64,000 bases of DNA from Phycisphaerales bacterium (GTDB taxonomy: Bacteria; Planctomycetota; Phycisphaerae; Sedimentisphaerales; UBA12454): contig PLMU01000013.1 in the NCBI GenBank assembly GCA_003142595.1, positions 128,666 through 192,665 on the forward strand. Reading direction: 5' to 3'. Shown one piece after another: positions 33,139-42,257 of the stretch (position 1 is the stretch's first letter; every line of letters starts with the position of its first letter). The translations under genes were made by a program, and so were the position numbers. The notes under the pieces are model-generated. The model was not told where the DNA came from. It was given only the letters and a program-made list of their open reading frames with translations, and did no database searches.

Positions 33139-33215
33139 TCGCCATTTATAAACTAATCGCTTTTTTCACATAACCGAATATAATATATTCTCTAATTTAA
33201 GAAAGAAACCCGATT

Positions 33216-34574
33216 GTGTCTATAGTAAACAAAAATGAACAAAAATCCCGCTCTGTGGGTTTTATCGCGATGGGCTGTCCGAAAAATGTTGTCGATTCGG
33301 AAAAAATGCTTGCACTTATTGCCGAGGCAGGCTTTGTTATCGATATGGACAGCGATAACGCAGATGTCGTTGTAATCAACACCTGCGGCTTTATAAAGCC
33401 GGCAATTGACGAGGCAACTGAAGTTATAAACCAGACTCTTGCAAAAAAACGTAAAGGAAAAATCAAAAAAATCGTCGTCGCAGGATGTCTGCCCCAGAGA
33501 TTAAAAGAAAAATTCCTTGAGCACTTTCCAAAAATAGACGCTGTCGTCTGTCTGGGCGCAAGAGACAACATAGTAAATGTGATTGAAAATCTTTTCAGCG
33601 AAAATCCCGCGAAATTTTACGCCAGCCCTGCCGACTGGGTAAATACAATTCAAAAAGATACTGACAGGCTGCTGATAACACCTTCGCATTGGTCGTATCT
33701 GAGAATAAGCGAAGGATGCGACAGGTCCTGCTCGTTTTGCACAATCCCGGCAATAAAAGGCAAATTCAGAAGCAAACCGCTGGACGACATTGTCGCGGAA
33801 GCAAATCAGCTTGCCGATGCGGGCGTTGTGGAATTATCAATTATCGCTCAGGACAGCGCCAACTGGGGGCGAGACCTCGATGAAAAAAACGGTCTTGTAA
33901 AAATCATCAATGAACTTGAAAAAATCGACAAGCTCAAATGGATTCGGCCGATGTATCTCAATCCTTCCGGCATAACAGATGAACTCATCGAGGCAATCGC
34001 AAAAAATAAAAAAGTTGTCCATTATATTGATATGCCGATTCAGCATATTAATAACGAAATTCTAAATGCAATGCACCGGCCTGATACGAAAGAGAAAATA
34101 ACCGCTCTAATTGAAAATATTCGAAAAATAATTCCTAACGTTGTTCTTAGAACAACTGTAATTGTCGGTTTTCCCGGCGAAACAGACCAGCAATTCAAAG
34201 AGCTTTTGGATTTTGTCAAGCAGGTTCGTTTCGACGCTTTGGGCTGCTTTGCTTTCTGGCCTGAAGAAGGCACAAAGGCCGCCCAGTTGTCCGGCCGGAT
34301 TCCACAGAAAATCAAAGAAGAAAGAAGCGATTCGATTATGCTCGCCCAGCAGCAGATAGCTTTCGAGAAAAATCAATCCCGCAAAGGCCAGATTATCGAA
34401 TGTCTTATTGACGAAAACCAGCCCGGCCAGCCCGCCATTGGCAGATACTACGGCCAAGCCCCCCATATTGACAGCATTTGCCTTATTGACAACTGCACCG
34501 ACCCGCCCGGCAGTTTTATAAAGGCCAAAATAACAGACTTCAAAGACTACGATTTGCTCGCAGAAAAGATTTGA
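33216..34574 (+). CDS. rimO: ribosomal protein S12 methylthiotransferase RimO
   Basis: 452 residues from a GTG start at 33216 (AAGAAAG precedes it). UPF0004 domain with GCPKNVVDSE, INTCGF and GCLPQR cysteines for the auxiliary cluster; radical-SAM cluster SEGCDRSCSFCTIP (CX3CX2C, about 164-177); TRAM domain at the C-terminus. Adds the methylthio group to Asp88 of ribosomal protein S12. The S-E-K...L motif after GCPKN distinguishes it from MiaB. Followed 39 bp later by pgsA. Confidence 0.95.
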   Translation: MSIVNKNEQKSRSVGFIAMGCPKNVVDSEKMLALIAEAGFVIDMDSDNADVVVINTCGFIKPAIDEATEVINQTLAKKRKGKIKKIVVAGCLPQRLKEKFLEHFPKIDAVVCLGARDNIVNVIENLFSENPAKFYASPADWVNTIQKDTDRLLITPSHWSYLRISEGCDRSCSFCTIPAIKGKFRSKPLDDIVAEANQLADAGVVELSIIAQDSANWGRDLDEKNGLVKIINELEKIDKLKWIRPMYLNPSGITDELIEAIAKNKKVVHYIDMPIQHINNEILNAMHRPDTKEKITALIENIRKIIPNVVLRTTVIVGFPGETDQQFKELLDFVKQVRFDALGCFAFWPEEGTKAAQLSGRIPQKIKEERSDSIMLAQQQIAFEKNQSRKGQIIECLIDENQPGQPAIGRYYGQAPHIDSICLIDNCTDPPGSFIKAKITDFKDYDLLAEKI

Positions 34575-34613
34575 TTTTTAACTCTATATTCTATATTCTA
34601 CCTTTTATATCCT

Positions 34614-35234
34614 ATGTGGAAGCAGATACCAAACATCCTGACCGGCGGCAGACTTGTGCTTGCGGTGATTTTTCTGGTGATGATTTTTCTTGAGCCAGGC
34701 TTGGCGGCCAATCGTGACACATCATTTTATCTTGATGTCGCTTTTGTAATTTTTCTTATCGCCGGTCTTACCGATATAATCGACGGACCAATTGCCAGAA
34801 AACTTAATGTAACAAGCAAATTCGGCAGAATGGTTGACCCCCTTGCCGACAAAGTTCTAATATGCGGCGCTTTCATCGTTTTTGCTCTTATTGGCCAGCC
34901 GAAGCTTTTTAATTTAACTAAATTTCAGCTTGCCATAATCCAATGGGGTTTTGCGGCAATAATAATCGCAAGAGAAACCTTAGTTACAATTCTGCGGCAC
35001 TGGAGTGAATCGAGAGGCATTAAATTCCCCGCCACTTTATCCGGCAAAATTAAGATGTTCGTCCAGGCTTTTGCCGTTGGAACGGTCCTTGTAAAAATGG
35101 CCCATGTCCAGACACCTGCCTGGGGTTATTGGTTTACAACTATTACTTACCTGATTACGATTTCTATTACTGTTATCAGCGGTTTTATGAGCCTCAAAAA
35201 GATTAAAATACGGCCTGATTCTCCACTTTTGTAG
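34614..35234 (+). CDS. pgsA: CDP-diacylglycerol-glycerol-3-phosphate 3-phosphatidyltransferase
   Basis: 206 residues, integral membrane. The CDP-alcohol phosphotransferase signature is intact as DG-x2-AR-x8-G-x3-D-x3-D (DGPIAR...FGRMVDPLAD, about 62-84). Hydrophobic segments near 10-30, 40-60, 95-120 and 170-195. Commits CDP-DAG to phosphatidylglycerol synthesis. The N-terminus NIPNILTGGRLVLA is typical of PgsA. Confidence 0.92.
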   Translation: MWKQIPNILTGGRLVLAVIFLVMIFLEPGLAANRDTSFYLDVAFVIFLIAGLTDIIDGPIARKLNVTSKFGRMVDPLADKVLICGAFIVFALIGQPKLFNLTKFQLAIIQWGFAAIIIARETLVTILRHWSESRGIKFPATLSGKIKMFVQAFAVGTVLVKMAHVQTPAWGYWFTTITYLITISITVISGFMSLKKIKIRPDSPLL

Positions 35235-35249
35235 ACATACTTTTAATCA

Positions 35250-35278
35250 TTGACAGCCGTTTTGCCTATCCTTATACT
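35250..35278 (+). promoter_or_regulatory. near-consensus sigma-70 promoter for ppdK
   Basis: TTGACA (35250-35255), 17-bp spacer, TATACT (35273-35278), about 85 bp before the ppdK ATG. A second TATAAT follows at about 35300. AGGAG precedes the start codon. Confidence 0.65.
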
Positions 35279-35362
35279 TATGCGCCTCAATTTGTTTCTA
35301 CAGTATAATTTGTTTAACAGCCTTTATAGGGCTACTTCAATTATTTTAGGAGATTTAAAGAA

Positions 35363-38083
35363 ATGGCTAAAAGTATGAAAATGGTTTACTTTTTCGGCGG
35401 CGGTAAAGCCGAAGGTAACGCAAAGATGAAGGAACTCCTCGGCGGCAAGGGAGCTAATCTTGCCGAAATGGCAAGCCTCGGTGTGCCGGTCCCGCCGGGC
35501 TTTACTATCACTACTGAAGTCTGCACTTATTTTTATAAAAATAAAAAGAAGTATCCGACAACTCTAAAAGCTGACGTGGAAAAAGCTCTCGCAAGAGTCG
35601 AGCAGATAATGGGCAAAAAATTCGGCGGAACAACAAACCCATTGCTTGTTTCCGTTCGCAGCGGCGCTAGAAGCAGTATGCCCGGAATGATGGAGACCGT
35701 TCTCAATGTCGGTCTTACCGAAAAAACAATCCCAGGTCTGGTCGCTCTCAGCGGCGATGAAAGATTTGTCTACGACGCCTATCGCAGATTGCTGATGATG
35801 TATAGCGACGTCGTTATGGAAAAGGCCGCCGGTATTGAGCCTGCCGATGATATGGGCATCCGCAAACAGCTCGACAGAATTATGGACCAGCTCAAAAAAC
35901 AGAAAGGCTACAAAACCGACACCGAAATGACGACCGAAGATTTGAAAGGTCTCTGCACAAAATTCAAGGCAACAATTAAAGAAGTTCTCGGCAAGGAATT
36001 CCCGGACGACGCCAACAAGCAGCTTTGGGGCGGTATCGATGCTGTGTTCTCATCGTGGAACGGCAAAAGAGCCATCTCATACAGAAGAATTGAAGGCATT
36101 CCAGACGAATGGGGTACTGCAGTTAACGTTCAGTCGATGGTTTTCGGTAATTTAGGCGAAACAAGCGCAACAGGCGTTGCTTTCACCAGAAACCCAGGCA
36201 ACGGCGAAAATAAATTCTACGGCGAATATCTCGTCAACGCACAGGGCGAAGACGTCGTCGCAGGTACAAGGACTCCGGGACCTGTAAACGAATCTTCAAA
36301 GAGCGAACACAATAAAACAGAAGTATCGCTCGAAAAGAAAATGCCGAAAGCCTACAAGGAATTGAACGCGATTCAGCAAAAGCTCGAAAAGCATTATCGT
36401 GATATGCTCGATATCGAGTTCACAATCGAAAACAACAGGCTCTTTATGCTCCAGTGCCGAGTCGGAAAACGTAACGGCCCTGCCGCTGTCCAGATGGCTG
36501 TTGATATGCTGAAAGAAAAACTCATCACAAAGGAAATGGCTGTTATGCGTGTTACGCCTTCTCAGCTTGATGAGCTTCTGCATCCGATTATCGACCCGGT
36601 TGCTGAAAAAACACACAAAGCACTTGCAAAAGGTCTGCCTGCAGGTCCGGGCGGCGCATGCGGCCAAATCGTTTTCAATGCTGTCGATGCAGTCGAATGG
36701 AAAAAACAGGGCAAGAACGTTATTCTCGTCCGTGAAGAAACAAATCCGGAAGACGTCGAAGGTATGCGTGCCGCACAGGCCATCTTGACCGCTCGCGGCG
36801 GTATGACAAGTCACGCCGCTCTGGTTGCTCGCGGCTGGGGCAAGTGCTGTATCGTCGGCTGCGGTGCGATAGAAGTCGATTACGCCAAAAAGCAGCTTCA
36901 CGTCGCAGGCAAGGTTATGAACGAAGGCGACTGGATTACGCTCAACGGAACGAAGGGTGTGTTCTATGAAGGTCAATTAACGATGATGGACGCATCGAAG
37001 GAAAATAAGGCATTCAATGACTTTTTGAAAATTTGCGATTCGGTCAGAACGCTTGGTATTCGCACCAATGCCGAAACGCCCGCTGACGCCGCCAATGCAA
37101 GACAGTTCGGCGCAGAAGGCATCGGTCTTTTCAGAACAGAACATATGTTCTACGGTAAAGGCGCAGACCAGCCGTTGTTCCTGCTTCGCAAAATGATTAT
37201 GAGCAATACCCTTGCCGAGAGGCAAAAAGCTCTCGATGAGCTTTATCCTTTCGTTAAGAAAGATATAAAAGGAACACTCGAAGCGATGGACGGCCTGCCG
37301 GTAGTAATAAGGCTGCTTGACCCGCCGCTGCATGAATTTGTTCCACAGGACGCCGCCAAACGCGCAGCCCTCGCAAAAGACCTTAACATCAACGCTGATG
37401 AGTTTAACAAGCGTGCCGATTCTCTGCACGAATCGAACCCGATGATGGGACACCGCGGCGTAAGGCTCGGCATCACTTATCCGGAAGTAAGCAGAATGCA
37501 GATAAAGGCTATTTTCGAATCTGCCGCTGAATTGCTAAAGGACGGAAAGAAACCGTATCCGGAAATTATGATTCCGGTCGTCTGTGATGTAAAGGAAATC
37601 GAATTCCAGCAGCAGATTATTAATGAAGTTTACGCCGAAGTCTGCAAAAAGACCGGCGTCAAAAAGATTCGCTATATGTTCGGCACAATGATTGAGATTC
37701 CAAGAGCCGCTCTTGTCGCAGGTGAAATCGCAAAAGTCGCTGAATTTTTCTCTTACGGCACAAACGACCTGACACAGATGACTTTCGGCTTCTCGCGTGA
37801 CGATATCGGCGGTTTCGTGCCGGATTACATCAGCAAAAAGATTCTGCCCGGCGACCCGTTCCAGAGTATCGACCAAATTGGCGTCGGCGAACTGATTAAA
37901 ATCGGTATCGAACGCGGCAGAAAAACCCGCAAGAACCTCGAAGTCGGAATTTGCGGCGAACACGGCGGCGAACCGGCAAGTATTGAATTTTGCCATAAAG
38001 TTGGTATGAATTATGTATCATGCTCGCCATTCAGGGTGCCGATTGCAAGACTCGCAGCGGCCCAAGCAGCAGTTAAAAATTAA
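35363..38083 (+). CDS. ppdK: pyruvate, phosphate dikinase
   Basis: 906 residues, full length. N-terminal ATP-grasp domain (GGKGANLAEMASLGVPVPPGFTI, SVRSGARSSMPGMMETVLN), central swivelling domain with the phosphorylatable His in GGMTSHAALVARGWGKCC (about 475-492), C-terminal pyruvate barrel with GIGLFRTEHMF and CGEHGGEPASI containing the catalytic Cys. Interconverts pyruvate + ATP + Pi and PEP + AMP + PPi, used in glycolysis or gluconeogenesis of many anaerobes. Its own promoter is upstream; a GC hairpin follows the stop. Confidence 0.98.
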   Translation: MAKSMKMVYFFGGGKAEGNAKMKELLGGKGANLAEMASLGVPVPPGFTITTEVCTYFYKNKKKYPTTLKADVEKALARVEQIMGKKFGGTTNPLLVSVRSGARSSMPGMMETVLNVGLTEKTIPGLVALSGDERFVYDAYRRLLMMYSDVVMEKAAGIEPADDMGIRKQLDRIMDQLKKQKGYKTDTEMTTEDLKGLCTKFKATIKEVLGKEFPDDANKQLWGGIDAVFSSWNGKRAISYRRIEGIPDEWGTAVNVQSMVFGNLGETSATGVAFTRNPGNGENKFYGEYLVNAQGEDVVAGTRTPGPVNESSKSEHNKTEVSLEKKMPKAYKELNAIQQKLEKHYRDMLDIEFTIENNRLFMLQCRVGKRNGPAAVQMAVDMLKEKLITKEMAVMRVTPSQLDELLHPIIDPVAEKTHKALAKGLPAGPGGACGQIVFNAVDAVEWKKQGKNVILVREETNPEDVEGMRAAQAILTARGGMTSHAALVARGWGKCCIVGCGAIEVDYAKKQLHVAGKVMNEGDWITLNGTKGVFYEGQLTMMDASKENKAFNDFLKICDSVRTLGIRTNAETPADAANARQFGAEGIGLFRTEHMFYGKGADQPLFLLRKMIMSNTLAERQKALDELYPFVKKDIKGTLEAMDGLPVVIRLLDPPLHEFVPQDAAKRAALAKDLNINADEFNKRADSLHESNPMMGHRGVRLGITYPEVSRMQIKAIFESAAELLKDGKKPYPEIMIPVVCDVKEIEFQQQIINEVYAEVCKKTGVKKIRYMFGTMIEIPRAALVAGEIAKVAEFFSYGTNDLTQMTFGFSRDDIGGFVPDYISKKILPGDPFQSIDQIGVGELIKIGIERGRKTRKNLEVGICGEHGGEPASIEFCHKVGMNYVSCSPFRVPIARLAAAQAAVKN

Positions 38084-38090
38084 TATTGAC

Positions 38091-38121
38091 CTCTAACCCC
38101 TGGCTTTGCCGGGGGTTAGAG
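38091..38121 (+). terminator. hairpin after ppdK
   Basis: CTCTAACCCC (38091-38100) pairs with GGGGTTAGAG (38112-38121). A strong stem but no T-run; it ends 6 bases before tRNA-His, so it may serve processing or attenuation rather than termination. Confidence 0.45.
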
Positions 38122-38127
38122 CTTAAC

Positions 38128-38201
38128 GGTGGGTGTAGCTCAGCTGGCAGAGCACTAGATTGTGGTTCTAGGGGTCGCGGGTTCAAACCCCGTCACTCAC
38201 C
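38128..38201 (+). tRNA. tRNA-His (GTG)
   Basis: Acceptor GTGGGTG/CACTCAC with one G-T pair, anticodon arm CTAGA-TTGTGGT-TCTAG giving GTG, T loop TTCAAAC. The extra G(-1) at 38128 opposite C73 at 38201 is the identity element of tRNA-His. CCA is not encoded. Confidence 0.96.
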
Positions 38202-38204
38202 CGT

Positions 38205-38235
38205 AAAAAAGGCGGCCTTTTATTGCCGCCTTTTT
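38205..38235 (+). terminator. intrinsic terminator after tRNA-His
   Basis: GGCGGC (38211-38216) and GCCGCC (38225-38230) with A-run before and five T after. Confidence 0.8.
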
Positions 38236-38249
38236 AGTTGATAGATATT

Positions 38250-39458
38250 ATGGTCAATAAAAATTTGCCAAAATCCGTTTATATCCATATTCCTTTCTGC
38301 AAAACCAAATGCGCCTACTGCGGCTTTTACTCAAAGTCCCCGCAGGAGTTTGATGTCGGAAAACTTTTAGACGCCGAAATTACGGAGCTTAAAAAATCTT
38401 CTTTTCAAAAACCAGTTAATACTTTGTATATCGGCGGCGGCAGCCCCGCTTCCATCGGCGCTCAAATGCTCTGCGACTTTCTTTCGGAGATTGTCAAACT
38501 GACAGGCAATGCCGAAGAGTTTACAGTCGAAATTAATCCTGCCGACGCTAATGAAAATTTACTGACTAATCTAAAATCGCTCGGTGTCAATCGCATCTCT
38601 ATCGGTGTGCAATCCTTTGCGCAGAAGGAACTCGATTTTCTCGGCAGAAGATACAGCGTTGAAAAAATTGACCAAATAATAAATTCAGCAAAGCAGGCGG
38701 GGTTTGAAAATATCAGTATTGATTTGATTTTCGCAATCCCTGGCTCAATCCTGCGAACCTGGCGGCAGAATTTGAAAAAGACTATAGAAACCGGTGTTAC
38801 ACATATAAGCGCATATAGCCTTACTTATGAAAAAAACACGCCGCTGGAAAAAACCAAATCCGCCGGCCAAATAAAAACTGTGAGTAAGGAACTTGATAGA
38901 AAAATGTATGAAACAGCGATTGAAATCCTCGGCGGCGCCGGCTTTGAGCACTACGAAATTTCAAACTTCGCAAAGCCGGGCTTTCAGTGCAGGCACAATC
39001 TGACATACTGGAAAAATGATTTTTACATTGGAATCGGCCCTGCCGCCGCAAGTTATATCCCGGATTGGAGAACTGAAAATATCAGCGACATCGATAAATA
39101 TATTGAATGTATCCCATTAGAGACACATCGGTCTTCGATACCATCTAACTCCAAAAATTTATCGTCTCTAACGGGATGTATCGAAAATGATAAAAATCCT
39201 ATTTCAGAACGTATTAAGATAAGTCCGGTTGAAAAGGCCTCTCAGGCCGCGGTGCTTGGCTTGCGTTTAATTAAGGGGATAAACCTGACAGATTACAAAC
39301 AGAAAACTGGTTTTGACATTTTTGAACTTTTTAAAGACTCGATAGAAAAAAATCTGAAATTAAATCTTCTGCAATTGAAAAATGGGTATTTAAGCCTGAC
39401 TAAAATTGCCCTGCCGATAGCCGACAGCGTCTTGTGCGATTTCGCCCAGCCGGACTGA
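38250..39458 (+). CDS. hemW: radical SAM protein HemW (oxygen-independent coproporphyrinogen oxidase-like)
   Basis: 402 residues from the ATG at 38250 (a TTG at 38238 is possible). VYIHIPFCKTKCAYCGFYS carries the CX3CX2C cluster, then YIGGGSPASI, VEINPADAN, GVNRISIGVQSF and AIPGSILRTW, all HemW-like. HemW binds haem and acts in haem delivery; classical HemN residues are missing. Between YIECI and KISPVEKASQ, about 25 extra residues are encoded by a palindromic element (39111-39177), in frame. Confidence 0.88.
   Translation: MVNKNLPKSVYIHIPFCKTKCAYCGFYSKSPQEFDVGKLLDAEITELKKSSFQKPVNTLYIGGGSPASIGAQMLCDFLSEIVKLTGNAEEFTVEINPADANENLLTNLKSLGVNRISIGVQSFAQKELDFLGRRYSVEKIDQIINSAKQAGFENISIDLIFAIPGSILRTWRQNLKKTIETGVTHISAYSLTYEKNTPLEKTKSAGQIKTVSKELDRKMYETAIEILGGAGFEHYEISNFAKPGFQCRHNLTYWKNDFYIGIGPAAASYIPDWRTENISDIDKYIECIPLETHRSSIPSNSKNLSSLTGCIENDKNPISERIKISPVEKASQAAVLGLRLIKGINLTDYKQKTGFDIFELFKDSIEKNLKLNLLQLKNGYLSLTKIALPIADSVLCDFAQPD
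39111..39177. repeat. palindromic element inserted in frame in hemW
   Basis: ATCCCATTAGAGAC (39111-39124) and GTCTCTAACGGGAT (39164-39177) are 14-bp inverted repeats with one mismatch, separated by 39 bp. The element keeps the hemW frame and adds a serine/asparagine-rich loop where family members are shorter. Similar in style to palindromic elements that invade coding genes in Rickettsia. No second copy seen here. Confidence 0.6.
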
Positions 39459-39530
39459 AAATCATTCGGGGTTGCTTTAAATGCATCGAGTAGTTATATT
39501 ATAGGATTATAAATTTAGCTAAAACGACAA

Positions 39531-41327
39531 ATGGATATAAACAATATACGAAATTTCTGTATTATCGCTCATATCGACCACGGTAAAAGCACTCTGGCCG
39601 ACAGGCTCCTGCTAATGACCGGCACTGTCAGCCAGCGGGAATTCAAGGACCAGATGCTCGACACTATGGACATTGAGCGCGAGCGCGGAATCACTGTCAA
39701 GGCCTCAGCCGTTATGATGAACTATCATCATGAAGGTAAAGATTATATGCTTAACCTCATCGACACCCCCGGCCACGTCGATTTTCATTACGAAGTTTCA
39801 CGTTCAATGACCGCCTGCGAAGGCGCGATTCTCGTTGTCGATGCTACCCAGGGCGTCGAAGCACAGACTCTCGCAAACGCGTATATGGCCATCGATTGCA
39901 ACCTTGAAATTATTCCGGTCATCAACAAAGTTGACCTGCCCGCCGCTCAACCGCAGGTTGTCGCTGAGGAAATCGAGCACACCCTCGGCATAAATAAAAA
40001 CCAATGTTTTTACATCAGCGCAAAAAGCGGCAAAGGCGTCGACGAACTGCTCGATGCGATAGTTACGCTTATGCCGCCGCCAAAGCAGGACGATGACCCG
40101 CACATCAAAGCCCTGATTTTTGACAGTCATTTCGACGATTACAGAGGCGTTATTTGTTACATCAGAGTTATGTCGGGAACTCTTCAGCACGGTCAGAAAA
40201 TCAAAATGATGGGTGCCGGCAGAAGTTATCAGATTTCCGAACTCGGCAAATTCACCCCATCGATGAAAAAAATAGATTCGCTCGGCCCCGGAGAAGTCGG
40301 TTACGTTATCGCCAATATTAGAACTCTTTCAGACGTTACGATAGGCGACACTATCACCCTGTTCGCCGACCCTGCCGAAACGCCATTGCACGGCTACAAA
40401 AAGCCACAGCAGATGGTTTTCAGCGATTTTTATCCCGGCAATAATACTGATTACAATCATCTTCGCACAGCGTTTGAAAAACTTGCGCTCAACGACGCGA
40501 GTTTCTCATTCTTCCCGCAAAACAGCCCGGCACTCGGCTTTGGTTTTCGCTGCGGCTTTCTCGGAATGCTGCATATGGAAATCATACAGGAGCGTCTTGA
40601 ACGCGAAAACGATATCGAAGTCGTTCAGACCGCCCCGACCGTAACTTACGAAATCCTCACAACTGATAACGAAACAGTAAGAGTCGATTCGCCAAGTCAG
40701 CTTCCAGAGCCTACAAAAATAGAAGAGCTGCGCGAGCCGATAGTAAAACTTGAAATTATCACACCCAAAGATAGTATCGGTGGAATTATGCAGCTTGCAG
40801 AGCAGCGAAGATGTGTGCTCTTAAAGACCGATTACATAAGTATTACCCGTGTTATGATGGAGTTCCGCGCCCCGCTTGCAGAAATCGTCTATGATTTTTA
40901 CGACCAGCTCAAAGGCATCAGCAGAGGTTACGCTACAATGGACTATGAGCTTATCGGCTTTGAGGCTGCAGACCTTGTCAGAATTGAAATACTCATCAAT
41001 AAAGAACCTGTCGACGCCTTAAGTCTCATCGTTCATCGTTCAAACGCTGAAGCCCGCGGCAGAAAACTGCTGCTGAAATTACGAAAGGCAATCCCCCGTC
41101 ATCAGTTTGAAATACCGCTTCAGGCCGCCATCGGCGGTAAAATCATCGCTCGCGAATCCATAAAGGCCTTCAGAAAAGACGTAACCGCAAAACTCTACGG
41201 CGGCGATGTTACGCGCAAAATGAAAGTGCTGAAAAAACAAAAGGAAGGCAAAAAAAGAATGAAAAACATCGGCAGCGTGCAAATCCCGCAAAAAGCCTTT
41301 ATGAGCATCCTCGACACAAGCGATTAA
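39531..41327 (+). CDS. lepA: elongation factor 4
   Basis: 598 residues, full length. GTPase motifs AHIDHGKSTLADRL, DTPGHVDF and NKVDLP; ERERGITVKA switch region; C-terminal LepA-specific domain with GGDVTRKMKVLKKQKEGKKRMK. Back-translocates or remodels stalled ribosomes. Stands alone on the plus strand. Confidence 0.98.
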   Translation: MDINNIRNFCIIAHIDHGKSTLADRLLLMTGTVSQREFKDQMLDTMDIERERGITVKASAVMMNYHHEGKDYMLNLIDTPGHVDFHYEVSRSMTACEGAILVVDATQGVEAQTLANAYMAIDCNLEIIPVINKVDLPAAQPQVVAEEIEHTLGINKNQCFYISAKSGKGVDELLDAIVTLMPPPKQDDDPHIKALIFDSHFDDYRGVICYIRVMSGTLQHGQKIKMMGAGRSYQISELGKFTPSMKKIDSLGPGEVGYVIANIRTLSDVTIGDTITLFADPAETPLHGYKKPQQMVFSDFYPGNNTDYNHLRTAFEKLALNDASFSFFPQNSPALGFGFRCGFLGMLHMEIIQERLERENDIEVVQTAPTVTYEILTTDNETVRVDSPSQLPEPTKIEELREPIVKLEIITPKDSIGGIMQLAEQRRCVLLKTDYISITRVMMEFRAPLAEIVYDFYDQLKGISRGYATMDYELIGFEAADLVRIEILINKEPVDALSLIVHRSNAEARGRKLLLKLRKAIPRHQFEIPLQAAIGGKIIARESIKAFRKDVTAKLYGGDVTRKMKVLKKQKEGKKRMKNIGSVQIPQKAFMSILDTSD

Positions 41328-41356
41328 TCATATCGCTGGAAATCTGCAATAAAAAA

Positions 41357-41391
41357 GGTTTCTACACCACCTTAATAGCAGTGTAGAAACC
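41357..41391 (-). terminator. terminator between lepA and the small secreted gene
   Basis: GGTTTCTACAC (41357-41367) and GTGTAGAAACC (41381-41391), an 11-bp perfect stem. The minus-strand transcript of the 119-residue gene meets TTTTTT right after it; on the plus strand the T-run is missing. Confidence 0.8.
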
Positions 41392-41418
41392 TGAAATTAA
41401 CTGAAGATAATTAATTTT

Positions 41419-41778
41419 CTATTTCTTTGGTGCTTCCTTTGGCGCTGCTTTTACTTCTTCAAATTTAGTAACTGTAATCGATTTTACTGTCCCCTTGGTA
41501 ACAACTGTACCGGTAGCCTTTACTTCTTTGCCGTCCAGAGCTTCAAGCTTTTTGCCTTCCTCATTGAGGGTTACCATGTATTTTACTTCGCCGACATGCA
41601 GCATAATTTCTGTGACTTTACCTTCTTTGTCCTTTACGACCATGACTTTGCCTTTAACTGTTTCCTCTTTTGCCGCTGCGGTTGTTGACTTGCTTGCTGC
41701 CGGCTTTTCCGCTGCGAACACCGGAACTACGATTGCTGCAATGAGGCACAATGTAACTAATACCATTAATTTTTTCAT
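41419..41778 (-). CDS. small secreted protein, OB-fold-like
   Basis: 119 residues. Signal peptide MKKLMVLVTLCLIAAIVVPVFAAE with cleavage expected near Ala22-Ala23. After an Ala/Thr/Lys-rich linker, the core GKVMVVKDKEGKVTEIMLHVGEVKYMVTLNEEGKKLEALDGKEVKATGTVV reads as alternating beta strands, similar to small periplasmic OB-fold (BOF-like) proteins. Pro/Lys-rich tail. Function unknown. Single gene with its own terminator. Confidence 0.7.
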   Translation of the reverse strand: MKKLMVLVTLCLIAAIVVPVFAAEKPAASKSTTAAAKEETVKGKVMVVKDKEGKVTEIMLHVGEVKYMVTLNEEGKKLEALDGKEVKATGTVVTKGTVKSITVTKFEEVKAAPKEAPKK

Positions 41779-42187
41779 TTTTCACTCCTTAGCTTAAACT
41801 GATAACTAAACATTTAATTTTATCTTTACAATAAACAATCCCTTGTGGAATTATCATCTTTTCTTTCTTCTGATACACACCTCACTTTCTTCAGAGTAGA
41901 TACATACCCTATATCAAGCATCTTAATTCATAGATGCGGTATGAAAAATTATTCCGGACATTATACATACTGTCTGATTTTTATATCAAGTAAAATAATA
42001 TCTGCCGCTGCCGAATAAATACCTGCTGTTTGCCTCTGAGTTCTTAGGTTTAGGCATAAAATTATATTAACAATCGCCCTTGTCCGACTCAAAATCGGCC
42101 AAATTTACTATAATTCCTTATCCTGCAACATGTTATAAATCAAACAAACTGTTTTTTATATAAAAAATTGTTGTTAAAATAAAAAAA

Positions 42188-42216
42188 TTGTATATTATTT
42201 GAATAAGTTATATAAT
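42188..42216 (+). promoter_or_regulatory. promoter of the XRE/S24 regulator gene
   Basis: TTGTAT (42188-42193), 17-bp spacer, TATAAT (42211-42216), 42 bp before the ATG; AAGGGAG is the ribosome site. The remaining part of the gap 41779-42187 is AT-rich and shows no gene or clear signal. Confidence 0.6.
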
Positions 42217-42257
42217 TATAGAACAAATTTATTGGTAATATTTTTAAGGGAGCAAAA

